From: Pseudovibrio sp. Ad37
GTDB lineage: Bacteria; Pseudomonadota; Alphaproteobacteria; Rhizobiales; Stappiaceae
Direction: 5' to 3'
Length of the DNA stretch: 42,203 nt
NCBI RefSeq assembly: GCF_001623075.1
Contig: NZ_LMCF01000005.1
Coordinates: 1-42,203, forward strand
Part shown: in pieces, positions 24,006 through 32,836 of the stretch
Numbering within the stretch: position 1 is the first letter of the stretch
Layout: every line of letters starts with the position of its first letter
The notes under the pieces: model-generated
Databases searched by the model: none
The model's input: the letters and a program-made list of their open reading frames with translations, nothing else
Told to the model about the DNA's origin: nothing
Position numbers and translations under genes: made by a program

Positions 24006-25091
24006 ATGTTGCACGACCTGAAGACACCACTGTCTGCCATGAAAACGGCTTCGGATCTGATCGCACAGGAACCACTCAGCGATCGGCAGCAACATCATCT
24101 GAACACCCTGCAAACAGCCATCAACTCACTTGCGAAGCTGACAGGTGCAATCCTCGGCGCAAACACACAGGCTGAGCATCATAGCCATGCAACAAGCAAG
24201 GCAGGGCCTCAAGCAAAATCACTTTTGGATCAGCTCACCTACATTGCAGATTTGTTTTCACCACAGGCAGCAAGCTCTGGTCACACCCTCACCTACCGCG
24301 GGTCACGAGAAGCGATGTCAGCCTACCAAACCCAGTCAGATGAACTGCAGCGCATTCTCGCAGTCCTGGTTGATAATGCTATTCTGTACAGCAATACGGG
24401 CACCATCACGCTCAGCGCACATATCAAGTTCTCAAACCATCAACCCAACATCGTGGTAACGCTCAAGGATGCTGGCCCAGGCCTGACACCAGAGCAAGCT
24501 TCACATCTGGACGCCGCCCCAACGCCAAAACGTAATTCCGACGGCCATGGCCTCGGGCTCTGGAGTGCGCGGCACCTTGCCTGCGACCATCACGGAGACC
24601 TGAGGCTCATCACCAATACCGAGCATGCTGCCTGTTTTGAGTTGGTTTTGCCAATCCAAGAGATCGAGCAGACACAGCAACTTTCTACTTCAGCCCAAAA
24701 TATGACGCGCTCCAAGCTTTCTGGCTCTGTGCTGGTGGTTGACGATAATGAACCAAACCGGGAGTTGCTAGCAGCAATCTTCTCATCATTTGGCCTGACT
24801 GTGCGCATCGCAGACAGTGGAAAGCAGGCGTTGGCTGTACAGTCAAAAACTCCATCCGACCTGATCTTTCTGGATCTGAATATGCCAGAAATGAGCGGCT
24901 CGGAAACACTCACTCAGATGCAGGCAAACGGACACGCCAAGGATAGAGCTAGCTTCGCGATCACGGCAAGCATCGCGCCGGAAGACCGCCCAACGCTCTT
25001 CAAACAAGGTTTCACGCAAATTCTGGAAAAGCCTATCAACCCGTCAGCCCTCTACAGCCTGCTGGAAAGCACGCTTCAGAAGGTCAGCTAG
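24006..25091 (+). CDS. Hybrid histidine kinase with C-terminal receiver
   Basis: From ATG 24006 the protein has 361 residues. The phospho-accepting H-box MLHDLKTPL puts His3 at the extreme N-terminus. The ATPase domain has Asn124 (VDNAI), DAGPG at 155 and GHGLGLW at 180. The receiver domain has Asp246/Asp247, phospho-acceptor Asp290 (FLDLNMPE), Thr320 and Lys342 (EKP). No membrane or sensor part is encoded in this frame. The best ribosome site (AAGGAG at 23962-23967) points to an ATG at 23975 in another frame, so the true start is doubtful. The frame is open back to a GTG at 23814 inside the divergent AEC start. It converges with the next gene (4-base overlap). Confidence 0.8.
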   Translation: MLHDLKTPLSAMKTASDLIAQEPLSDRQQHHLNTLQTAINSLAKLTGAILGANTQAEHHSHATSKAGPQAKSLLDQLTYIADLFSPQAASSGHTLTYRGSREAMSAYQTQSDELQRILAVLVDNAILYSNTGTITLSAHIKFSNHQPNIVVTLKDAGPGLTPEQASHLDAAPTPKRNSDGHGLGLWSARHLACDHHGDLRLITNTEHAACFELVLPIQEIEQTQQLSTSAQNMTRSKLSGSVLVVDDNEPNRELLAAIFSSFGLTVRIADSGKQALAVQSKTPSDLIFLDLNMPEMSGSETLTQMQANGHAKDRASFAITASIAPEDRPTLFKQGFTQILEKPINPSALYSLLESTLQKVS

Positions 25092-25690
25092 CCAATCCGC
25101 ACAAAGGAAGCATCTAGCGCTTCATCAAGGCGGTCGTTACCCCAATAAAGATCGCCTTTTTCAGTGATCATGCTTGGTGTCCCAAACACACCCAGTGCTT
25201 CTGCCTCCGCAACCGCTGCCCGCAAGCCAATCTTGACCTCAGTGGTTTCAGCCTGCCGCATGACCTTATCTGCATCCAGATCCAGCTCACGCAACAAGGC
25301 AATCATCAGCTCTGGTTTGGAGATATCCTCATCCAGCACAAAAGCCATGTGATACACAGCGCGGGTAAACGCACCGATCCACGGTTCTTTACGTCCCGCA
25401 AAAGCAATACGAGAGGCAAACAGACTGTGCTGTGGAAAGATCTGTGGCTTCTTCCAGGGCAAGCCGAGGTTTGCAGCGGTACGCGCAACATCCCGCCACA
25501 TATAAGCCCCCTTCTTCGGGTTCTCTAAAAATGGAGAGCTCTCTATCCCCTGACGCCGGAAGATCGGCCCCAACAGAAAAGGCCGCCAATCAATATCGAT
25601 GCCCCTGTCTTTCGCAAGCTGTTCAATACGTGCTGCGGTCAGGTAGGAGTATGGGCTGGCAAATTCATAATAAAACGCGAGCCGAGGCAT
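25088..25690 (-). CDS. DsbA-fold 2-hydroxychromene-2-carboxylate isomerase family
   Basis: A 200-residue thioredoxin-fold protein of the kappa-GST/HCCA isomerase family. The N-terminal YYEFASPYSYLTAARIE replaces the CxxC of true DsbA with the SPYS type. WRPFLLGPIF and GVFGTPSMI (cis-Pro loop) follow. Members act on naphthalene catabolism intermediates or conjugate glutathione; the local context gives no pathway. AAAGAGAA precedes the ATG. Confidence 0.88.
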   Translation of the reverse strand: MPRLAFYYEFASPYSYLTAARIEQLAKDRGIDIDWRPFLLGPIFRRQGIESSPFLENPKKGAYMWRDVARTAANLGLPWKKPQIFPQHSLFASRIAFAGRKEPWIGAFTRAVYHMAFVLDEDISKPELMIALLRELDLDADKVMRQAETTEVKIGLRAAVAEAEALGVFGTPSMITEKGDLYWGNDRLDEALDASFVRIG

Positions 25691-25757
25691 TTATTCTCTT
25701 TCTGATCCAATAGACCGGTAAGACCCAACCTACGGCAATGGAAACAATTTGAATTTA

Positions 25758-25795
25758 TCTCGCAGGCCCCTATATGGGGGTTTGGCACTGCGAGA
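25758..25795. other. Two-layered stem-loop between divergent genes
   Basis: TCTCGCAG and CTGCGAGA pair perfectly (8 bp) and enclose CCCC-TATAT-GGGG. The element lies 68 bases from the isomerase start and 106 bases before the PAP2 start. It could be a structured 5' leader or a two-site operator. No T-run follows. Confidence 0.65.
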
Positions 25796-25901
25796 CGTAA
25801 TCTTGCTGAGCACCAATGGAATTTCAAGGCAGCACATTGGCGCAACCTTCGAAAACAAGTATACCGCCTTGTAACCCAAAAGAGCGAACTCAGGAATTCC
25901 C

Positions 25902-26741
25902 GTGGCAAAAGACGGTTCGAAGACTTCAATCCTAAATAAAATCATTAGTTTTTGCGGTGAACGCCCGTTCACGGCAATCCTGACATATATCCTTGTCGTC
26001 TCAGCAATCTTCCTGATCTTCCCGAGGCTGGATATCTGGGCATCCACCTTCTTTTATGACGGCGAAGGCAGTTTCCCTGTTTCAAAAGACCCGTTCTGGC
26101 GCGGTCTGCGATACTTCGGCGTCTACATCTTCCAGTGGGTCGCAGGCCTGTCCTTGTTTGTGATGCTCTTCAAGCTCGCGTTTCCAAAGATCAAAGCACT
26201 GATGGATCTCCGTCACCCGATCTTCGTCGTATCCACGCTCATTCTTGGACCCGGCCTTGTTGTCAACGCGTTCTTCAAAAACCTGTGGGGCCGCCCACGC
26301 CCACGCCAAACAGAGATCTTTGGCGGAGACCTGCCATTCATCGGCGTTTGGCAACCTACTAACCACTGTGATAGTAACTGCTCGTTTGTATCCGGCGAAG
26401 GATCAGCATCCATCTGGTTGTTCGTGCTGGTCTTTATCGCCCCCAAAACCTGGCGCATTCCTCTGGCGACAGCAATCGGGGCATTGGTCTTTTTCCTTTC
26501 CGCCAACCGTGTGGCTTTCGGCGGGCACTTCTTTTCAGACACCCTGCTCTCCTGGGGCATCACCATGCTCGTAATTGTGGGTGTCTATCACTACCTATAC
26601 CAGCGCACGCCAACATGGGCCCAGCCCGCTAATCTGGATACCTCCTTCACCAAAGGTGGCAACTGGCTGCGTGCCAAACTTGGCCGCGCTGCCTGCTGGT
26701 GCGCACGAAGCAGCAAAAGCTTCCTGCGCAAATTCAAATAA
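25902..26741 (+). CDS. PAP2-family membrane phosphatase
   Basis: A 279-residue integral membrane protein with about six helices. The phosphatase motifs are KNLWGRPRPRQ (motif 1), CSFVSGEGSAS (motif 2, where the usual PSGH reads SGEG) and NRVAFGGHFFSD (motif 3). This group includes lipid A and undecaprenyl diphosphate phosphatases; loss of His in motif 2 is seen in the LpxE-like branch as I recall. The start is GTG with AGGAA before it. The basic C-terminal tail probably lies in the cytoplasm. Confidence 0.88.
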   Translation: MAKDGSKTSILNKIISFCGERPFTAILTYILVVSAIFLIFPRLDIWASTFFYDGEGSFPVSKDPFWRGLRYFGVYIFQWVAGLSLFVMLFKLAFPKIKALMDLRHPIFVVSTLILGPGLVVNAFFKNLWGRPRPRQTEIFGGDLPFIGVWQPTNHCDSNCSFVSGEGSASIWLFVLVFIAPKTWRIPLATAIGALVFFLSANRVAFGGHFFSDTLLSWGITMLVIVGVYHYLYQRTPTWAQPANLDTSFTKGGNWLRAKLGRAACWCARSSKSFLRKFK

Positions 26742-26757
26742 TCAGCCCAAAAAGCAA

Positions 26758-26787
26758 AAAAGCTCCGCAACCAGCTGCGGAGCTTTT
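26758..26787. terminator. Bidirectional terminator
   Basis: AAAAGCTCCGCA and TGCGGAGCTTTT form a perfect 12-bp stem with a six-base loop. T-runs on both strands serve the convergent PAP2 and tyrosine phosphatase genes. Confidence 0.92.
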
Positions 26788-26808
26788 CTTCAATATCTTG
26801 TAAAGAGC

Positions 26809-27294
26809 CTAGATCTCGGTCGGCTCCATCTCCTCGCGGATCTCCTGAAGCAGATTGTAAGTCCCGTTGCTCACCAGATCATACACCTCATCAAAGCCCT
26901 CATTCGCTCCGTAATACGGATCCGGCACATCCTTCTGCTCATCCTGAAGCAGCAAGCGCACATTTGCTGTATGCAGATACGGCGCTTTAGACTGAATATT
27001 CGTTAGGTTGCTGGCATCCATCGCAATGATGTAGTGAAACTTCTCAAAGTCCTCATCAATCAGCTGGCGCGCTTCCTGTTTAGAAATATCAACGCCATGC
27101 TTTTGCGCTGTCTGGACGCTGCGGATGTCCGGCTTTTTGCCACTATGCCAGTTCGCAGTTCCAGCGGAATCCACGTAAATCTGCTCTTCCAGTCCAGCTT
27201 GTTTGACATGATGACGGAAGACACCCTCTGCCAACGGACTACGACAAATATTGCCAAGACACACAAACAGTACACGACGCTGCAACAAGACCAC
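26809..27294 (-). CDS. Low-molecular-weight protein-tyrosine phosphatase
   Basis: About 161 residues. The phosphate loop VCLGNICRSP (CX5R) is at the N-terminus and the general acid Asp is in VPDPYYG. This phosphatase dephosphorylates tyrosine or arginine residues of proteins. Start uncertain: GGAGGGA is followed by GTG (27294) four bases later and TTG codons two and three further on. The TTG at 27306 lies on the ribosome site itself and is unlikely. Confidence 0.9.
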   Translation of the reverse strand: MVLLQRRVLFVCLGNICRSPLAEGVFRHHVKQAGLEEQIYVDSAGTANWHSGKKPDIRSVQTAQKHGVDISKQEARQLIDEDFEKFHYIIAMDASNLTNIQSKAPYLHTANVRLLLQDEQKDVPDPYYGANEGFDEVYDLVSNGTYNLLQEIREEMEPTEI

Positions 27295-27449
27295 TGCTCC
27301 CTCCAAATCTGACTGCCCGAATATTTAACCCAGCCGAAATCTTTGCTCCAGACTTTCGCGCGGATCTACTCAAATATCCATGGATTTTGCGAGTCAGAAA
27401 AACCTACTAAATCTGAGACACCCCTTGCAACAAAACCAAAGGTGGTCTT

Positions 27450-27743
27450 GTGCCCGAGCTGTTAACCTCTACCGCAAAAGAATTTGCCCTAGCAGAATTA
27501 CCGCATTGGACCTTGTCTGAAGATGGCAACGCGATAGAACGCACGTTCACCTTCCGGTCCTTCGCACGTGCATTTGGCTTCATGGCCAGCACTGCAATTC
27601 TGGCAGAAAAGATGAACCACCATCCTACATGGACGAACACCTACAACAAAGTGGATGTGTTACTTACCACCCATGATGCAGGTGGGCTGACCGAGTTGGA
27701 TTTCAAGCTCGCCCGCAAACTGGACAGGCTGTGCGAGGCTTAA
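27450..27743 (+). CDS. phhB: 4a-hydroxytetrahydrobiopterin dehydratase
   Basis: A 97-residue pterin-4a-carbinolamine dehydratase. The signature [30 protein letters not shown] has the active-site His pair, and W20 and the [11 protein letters not shown] helix are typical. It regenerates the pterin cofactor of phenylalanine hydroxylase, which is not in the window. The start is GTG at 27450 after AAAGGTGG. Confidence 0.93.
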   Translation: MPELLTSTAKEFALAELPHWTLSEDGNAIERTFTFRSFARAFGFMASTAILAEKMNHHPTWTNTYNKVDVLLTTHDAGGLTELDFKLARKLDRLCEA

Positions 27744-27764
27744 TCTTTTTCAGGAAGAGCGCAA

Positions 27765-27989
27765 TCAGCATTCAATCTTGAACTGACGCACGTCACCTAC
27801 CATCTTATTCTCAATCAGCACATGGCCGTCTTGCTGGCACATATGTGGAATATCGATTGCAGACATTGGGTCAGTAGCTTTCACAACAAGCTGCTCGCCT
27901 TTTGCCATACGCTTAAGATGCTTGCGCGTCTTCATCACCGGCAGTGGGCAGTTGAGACCTCTCAGGTCCAGAATATTTGTATCTTCCAC
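27765..27989 (-). CDS. tusA: TusA-type sulfur carrier
   Basis: About 74 residues. DLRGLNCPLPVMKT holds the sulfur-carrying Cys14 of the CPxP motif, and the rest follows TusA/SirA. It shuttles sulfur in tRNA thiolation or sulfur metabolism. The start is either the GTG at 27989 or the TTG at 27992. The frame is open further upstream, running through the promoter of the divergent DUF924 gene, but that part is not TusA-like. Confidence 0.88.
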   Translation of the reverse strand: MEDTNILDLRGLNCPLPVMKTRKHLKRMAKGEQLVVKATDPMSAIDIPHMCQQDGHVLIENKMVGDVRQFKIEC

Positions 27990-28082
27990 CAATGTTTCAC
28001 CAGGTACTCGAGTGTGCACTGTGTTTGATGCTGGGCTAACGGAACTTTGCGCAACAGTAAAGTGAATATTGGGGAGTAGACC

Positions 28083-28655
28083 ATGGCGACGATGGAACTG
28101 GACGGAAAAACAGAGACCAGCAAAGCGCTTGAGATTCTGGACTTCTGGTGGACAGCAGGCGGCCCCAAATGGTTCAACGGCGGCGAAGCGTTCGATCAGG
28201 AAATTCGTAAGAACTTTGAAGCCGATGTAGAAGCCGCCAATCGCGGAGATTACGACAACTGGACAGCAACACCTCACGGCACGTTGGCCCTCCTTTTGCT
28301 GCTCGACCAATTCCCGCGCAACATCTACCGCGGTTCCTCAAAAGCATTTGCATCCGATCCCAAAGCTGTAAAAGTCGCTCTTGAGTCATTGAACAAGAAC
28401 TTCCATACCGCCTTTCCTATGGGCTATCGCATGTTCTTCTTCCTGCCATTTGAGCATTCTGAAGAGATGGACATGCAGGATTTGAGCGTAGACCTGTTCC
28501 GCGGTCTTGGCGATCAGGACACCTACCATTACGCGCTGATCCATATGGACGTGATCCGCCGGTTTGGCCGCTTCCCTCACCGCAACGAAGTGCTCGGCCG
28601 GACCTCAACACCAGAAGAAACCGAGTTTCTCGCCTCTGGTGGTTTCAGAGCATAA
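28083..28655 (+). CDS. DUF924 family protein
   Basis: A 190-residue soluble, alpha-helical protein. Family features are LDFWWTAGGPKWF, the LLLLLDQFPRNIYRGSSKAFASD segment and FFFLPFEHSE. The function is unknown. GGGGAG lies 8 bases before the ATG. It diverges from tusA with a 93-base gap. Confidence 0.88.
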   Translation: MATMELDGKTETSKALEILDFWWTAGGPKWFNGGEAFDQEIRKNFEADVEAANRGDYDNWTATPHGTLALLLLLDQFPRNIYRGSSKAFASDPKAVKVALESLNKNFHTAFPMGYRMFFFLPFEHSEEMDMQDLSVDLFRGLGDQDTYHYALIHMDVIRRFGRFPHRNEVLGRTSTPEETEFLASGGFRA

Positions 28656-28696
28656 GCAATCTGATTAAAAATTAAACACACACCATACATGATTAC

Positions 28697-28733
28697 AAAA
28701 TAGGCAGAGTCATTTTATGGCTCTGCCTATTTT
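28697..28733 (+). terminator. Terminator of the DUF924 gene
   Basis: AAAATAGGCAGAG and CTCTGCCTATTTT form a perfect 13-bp stem with an 11-base loop, then ATT. Confidence 0.9.
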
Positions 28734-28855
28734 ATTGACAGTCATATTCTGCGCCTCCCAACTACTTCAACGTCACAACAAGAAAATTTAATTTCAATCA
28801 AGCCGCTGAATTTTCAAGTTTATTCCAACACTTCCGTCCTCCAGAATCTACGTAA

Positions 28856-29359
<504 letters not shown>

Positions 29360-29381
29360 TGAAATGAAGGGGACAGAGAAT

Positions 29382-30698
29382 ATGAAACGCGCCTCCACCC
29401 TTGTTGCCGCAGGCTCACTCCTGGCACTTTCCGCAGGTCCAGTCATGGCAGAAGAAAAGTATGCCTTAGCTGTCGACACCGCTTACATCTTCAACACCCT
29501 GCTCTTCCTGATTGGCGGCTTTCTGGTGATGTGGATGGCTGCAGGCTTCGCCATGCTTGAAGCGGGCCTCGTCCGCACCAAAAACGTTTCAATGCAGTGC
29601 CTTAAGAACATCGCCCTGTACTCCATCGCTGGCCTGATGTTCTGGATCACCGGCTACAACCTCATGTACACTGGCGTTGATGGCGGCTTCATGGGTTCCT
29701 TTGGCCCATACTCCTTTGACCCTGTCGGTGGCGATGCTCTGGACGCAGGCTACTCGACAGCGTCCGACTGGTTCTTCCAGATGGTCTTCTGCGCAACCAC
29801 AGCCTCCATCGTGTCGGGCACTATGGCAGAGCGCATCAAGCTCTGGGCTTTCCTGATCTTCGTTGTCATCCTCACAGGTGTCCTTTACCCAATCACTGGC
29901 TCCTGGCAGTGGGGCGCTGGCTGGCTCTCAGAAATGGGCTTTGCTGATTTTGCAGGCTCCACTCTCGTCCACTCCGTTGGTGGCTGGGCAGCTCTTTCCG
30001 GCGCAATCATCCTCGGCGCGCGGAAAGGCAAGTACGGCAAAAACGGTCAGGTCTACGTCATGCCGGGTTCCTCCATGCCACTGGCAACTCTGGGCACCTT
30101 TATTCTGTGGCTCGGCTGGTTCGGCTTCAACGGCGCATCCCAGCTCGCAATGGGCACCATTGGTGACGTCACAGACATCTCCCGCATCTTCGCAAACACC
30201 AACATGGCTGCTGCAGGCGGCGTGGTCACCGCAATTGCCCTGACACAGGCCCTCTATAAGAAGGTCGATGTTACAATGGCTCTGAACGGTGCATTGGCTG
30301 GTCTTGTTTCCATTACCGCTGAACCACTGGCTCCGAGCGTACTCCAGTCCGTCATCATTGGTGGCGTCGGTGGCGCAATTGTCGTCTTTGCAGTGCCAAT
30401 GCTCGACAAGTTGAAGATCGATGATGTAGTTGGTGCAATCCCGGTTCACCTGCTGGCTGGCATCTGGGGAACGCTCATCGTGCCGCTGTCCAACTCTGAC
30501 GCGTCTTACGTCACCCAATTCATCGGCGTTGCAGCCGTCGGCATCTTCACCTTCGTGGCCTCCACCATTGTCTGGTACGCAATCCAGCTGGTGATCGGCC
30601 TGCGTGTCACAGAAGAAGATGAAGCCATGGGCCTCGACAAAGCCGAGATTGGTGTCGAAGCCTATCCAGAATTCGGAACCGGCTCCCAGCGTCTCTGA
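29382..30698 (+). CDS. amtB: Ammonium transporter
   Basis: A 438-residue channel. A signal peptide (about residues 1-23, ending PVMA-EE) precedes about eleven membrane helices. The DWFFQMVFCATTASIVSGTMAER segment, the first pore His in LVHSVGGWAAL and the second in PVHLLAGIWG are conserved. AAGGGGA precedes the ATG at 29382. Co-transcribed with glnK; its cytoplasmic tail ends GTGSQRL. Confidence 0.96.
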   Translation: MKRASTLVAAGSLLALSAGPVMAEEKYALAVDTAYIFNTLLFLIGGFLVMWMAAGFAMLEAGLVRTKNVSMQCLKNIALYSIAGLMFWITGYNLMYTGVDGGFMGSFGPYSFDPVGGDALDAGYSTASDWFFQMVFCATTASIVSGTMAERIKLWAFLIFVVILTGVLYPITGSWQWGAGWLSEMGFADFAGSTLVHSVGGWAALSGAIILGARKGKYGKNGQVYVMPGSSMPLATLGTFILWLGWFGFNGASQLAMGTIGDVTDISRIFANTNMAAAGGVVTAIALTQALYKKVDVTMALNGALAGLVSITAEPLAPSVLQSVIIGGVGGAIVVFAVPMLDKLKIDDVVGAIPVHLLAGIWGTLIVPLSNSDASYVTQFIGVAAVGIFTFVASTIVWYAIQLVIGLRVTEEDEAMGLDKAEIGVEAYPEFGTGSQRL

Positions 30699-30756
30699 GT
30701 TCGCACCAATTCTGGGAGGATCAAAACACTCTCCCAGAACTAAAAGATGAAATCAC

Positions 30757-30785
30757 AAAGCCCGGCAACCACCGCCGGGCTTTTT
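30757..30785 (+). terminator. Terminator of glnK-amtB
   Basis: AAAGCCCGGC pairs with GCCGGGCTTT around AACCACC, followed by a T-run. It begins 59 bases after the amtB stop. Confidence 0.92.
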
Positions 30786-31062
30786 CTATGGCAGCATTTG
30801 CCAGCCTATCATTTTCTCTCAATAGATAGCTCTGTGTTCAAACGCTAAATACTACAAAATCAAAGCAACCCAAAAGCTTAGGAATGTTGATACCCCAGCT
30901 TACTAGTCGGTTCAAATCCGCCTACCACATTTGAAAGACGGACTTCACCTTTCATAGGTGGTACTTTCAGGAATGCCATATACGTCCATTTCTAATCAAG
31001 ATTCGCTCTTCATCCTACGTCCAAACAAAGAGGCGCAAGCGCCCGAGCTTTGGAGTCCAATG
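30786..31062 (+). other. Leader region with T-arm-like and inverted repeats
   Basis: Together with the terminator this is a gene-free gap of 364 bases. It contains GTCGGTTCAAATCCGCC at 30906-30922, resembling a tRNA T-arm, though no other tRNA parts are visible. Directly after it comes the inverted repeat at 30923-30963. A frame is open from 30958 into the next gene but adds residues not like its family. Confidence 0.45.
30923..30963. repeat. Imperfect 15-bp inverted repeat
   Basis: TACCACATTTGAAAG and CTTTCATAGGTGGTA are complementary at 13 of 15 positions with an 11-base loop. It lies 97 bases before the SnoaL-like start and overlaps the end of the T-arm-like sequence. Confidence 0.65.
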
Positions 31063-31428
31063 ATGAACAGTGAGTTGGAAGCAGCAGTTAAAGAGGCCAG
31101 CCAGAAGTGGCAGAACGCGTTCAATGCGGGTGATGCTCAAGCTTGTGCCAACTGCTATGAGGCAAACGCTGTTATGGAGGCCAAACCGTTTGGCACCTAT
31201 CACGGACGAGCCGAAATTCTCGAGTTCTGGCAAATGCTCATTCGGGAAGGCTTCTCAAAAATCGAGTACATCAACCCCAAAATCGTCGCATCAGGCGAAA
31301 GCTCCGCAATCCTTTCTTCTGACTGGAAGATGAACAAAGCCCACGGCAACATCTCCAAAGAACTCTGGGTTCTGCAATCAGACGGTACCGCGCTGCTGCG
31401 AGAAGACTACTTCAGCGCCGCATCTTGA
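31063..31428 (+). CDS. SnoaL-like / DUF4440-type protein
   Basis: A 121-residue NTF2-fold protein: an N-terminal helix (EAAVKEASQKWQNAFNAGD), a YEANAVMEAKPFGTYHGRAEI segment typical of SnoaL-like proteins, and C-terminal strands. GGAG stands 7 bases before ATG 31063, with another ATG one codon earlier. The function is unknown. Confidence 0.78.
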   Translation: MNSELEAAVKEASQKWQNAFNAGDAQACANCYEANAVMEAKPFGTYHGRAEILEFWQMLIREGFSKIEYINPKIVASGESSAILSSDWKMNKAHGNISKELWVLQSDGTALLREDYFSAAS

Positions 31429-31444
31429 GATCACGAGGCAGATC

Positions 31445-31473
31445 ACAAAAAAGCCCGGCACATGGCCGGACTT
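31445..31473 (-). terminator. Terminator of the secreted protein gene
   Basis: On the minus strand AAGTCCGGC pairs with GCCGGGCTT (one mismatch), followed by six T. It also faces the SnoaL-like gene. Confidence 0.8.
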
Positions 31474-31504
31474 GGTCGCATCGCTCGAAAGCTGAGGCAC
31501 TTGC

Positions 31505-31879
31505 TCAGCAGTCGCGATAGTAAAAGTAGTCCAGACGATCTGCGATATCATCCAGAGCAAAGGAGTAGCCGCTCCAGTCCTCATCGATCCATGCATCTTC
31601 CAACCGGTCAACCGCGCGGTCCAGTTTACCATCCCCCTCCAGCTCGCTCAGCAAGCGACCCACATCAATCAGGTGACCCAGAACACCATCAGCACTTGAG
31701 CCAGCACGAACGCTACCTTCAAAGAAGACTTCATCGGAAATATCATCGATGTCTGAAATAGTCGCATTCAGATCTGAGCAGCTCAACTCACCCCATGCAT
31801 AAGCAGGGCTTTGAGAGACCAACCCGACAAAACCGATTGAAGCAACAACAGCAAGTGCTTTGAAACCACGCATTATCAT
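31505..31879 (-). CDS. Secreted acidic hypothetical protein
   Basis: About 124 residues. A signal peptide (MIMRGFKALAVVASIGFVGL..., cleavage near AYA-WG) precedes a mature part very rich in Asp and Glu, with two cysteines (in LSCSDL and at the C-terminal end). They may form a disulfide in the periplasm. GAAGG lies 7 bases before the ATG at 31879. I do not recognise the family. Confidence 0.72.
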   Translation of the reverse strand: MIMRGFKALAVVASIGFVGLVSQSPAYAWGELSCSDLNATISDIDDISDEVFFEGSVRAGSSADGVLGHLIDVGRLLSELEGDGKLDRAVDRLEDAWIDEDWSGYSFALDDIADRLDYFYYRDC

Positions 31880-32017
31880 TCCGAGACCTTCTTCCGTGAG
31901 ACGCATCTGGAGCAAAGCTCGCAAGATACCTGTAACCCACACAGAAGTAGCAAGGTCGCAAAGCAGCGCTGTCTCAAAGAAGACAGAAATTATGGTCTCT
32001 TTGAGATTTCTCAGTGA

Positions 32018-32836
32018 TCACTGACGCCCGTCTGTCAGCCCTTTCACAAAGGCTTTCTGACAGAACACAACAAGCAGGATCGGCGGCAGCATAGCCAGCA
32101 CAGCAAGCGCCAACCCTTGCGGGCTTGTGCGCCCAACCAAGCTAAGTCCCTGCACCAATGTCATTCTGGTCTCCTCACTGGAAACCATCACAGGCCACAG
32201 ATACTGGTTCCATCCCTGCACAAACATCAGCAGGCCGAGCGCCGCAATCATCGGCGCAGACGCAGGCACCAGAACGTCCTTCAAAAACTTGATCGGCCCA
32301 GCCCCATCAATCCGCGCAGCCTCAGATAATTCAGCCGGCACTCCCAGAAAAAACTGGCGGAAGAAGAATGTCCCAACCGCAGAAGCCAGCAGCGGCAACA
32401 TCAAGCCCGGATAGGAGTTCACGAGCCCAAGCTTGCTGATCACAGCATATGTCGGCAAAAACCGGGACTCCAAAGGCAGCAACAAACTGCAAAGGATCAC
32501 CCAGAAAAAGAACGTCCCAAAGCGCACCCGAAAAAACACCAGCGCATACGCCGCCAACAGAGAAACAGCCACTTTCGCCAGTGCAAACCCGGCAGCCAGA
32601 TAGAGCGAGTTCAACGCCATGGTTATGCCAGTGACACCGCCAGTAAACCCACGCCCTTCAAACAGCGCCCGGCTATACACCTCCACCCCATATGGCCCCG
32701 GCAGAAACTGGAGGCCATCCTGACCAAGCGTAGCGCCAGAGTGCGTTGAAGAGAAAGCGATCACGATCACCGGCCCGACGATCAAAAACACGCCGATAAG
32801 CAGAATAAGGTGATCAAAGAAATGTTTGCGGGGCAT
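32018..32836 (-). CDS. ABC sugar/glycerol-3-phosphate permease, UgpE-like
   Basis: About 272 residues with six membrane helices. The inner-membrane coupling loop EAARIDGAGPIKFLKDVLVP is the EAA motif. GWNQYLWPVMV and the ending FVKGLTDG match UgpE. Partner genes for a binding protein, second permease and ATPase are not adjacent: the neighbours are unrelated. The start is uncertain; 32836 (MPRKHFF) is used, and the frame is open back to 32995. Confidence 0.85.
   Translation of the reverse strand: MPRKHFFDHLILLIGVFLIVGPVIVIAFSSTHSGATLGQDGLQFLPGPYGVEVYSRALFEGRGFTGGVTGITMALNSLYLAAGFALAKVAVSLLAAYALVFFRVRFGTFFFWVILCSLLLPLESRFLPTYAVISKLGLVNSYPGLMLPLLASAVGTFFFRQFFLGVPAELSEAARIDGAGPIKFLKDVLVPASAPMIAALGLLMFVQGWNQYLWPVMVSSEETRMTLVQGLSLVGRTSPQGLALAVLAMLPPILLVVFCQKAFVKGLTDGRQ

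Noticed and set aside
23975-24175. Separate 66-codon gene with a good ribosome site
   Set aside because: Its translation is low-complexity and overlaps the kinase H-box region in another frame; more likely the start of the kinase gene disturbed by a frameshift.
30890-30930. Complete tRNA gene
   Set aside because: Only a T-arm-like segment is present; no acceptor, D-arm or anticodon arm can be folded upstream.
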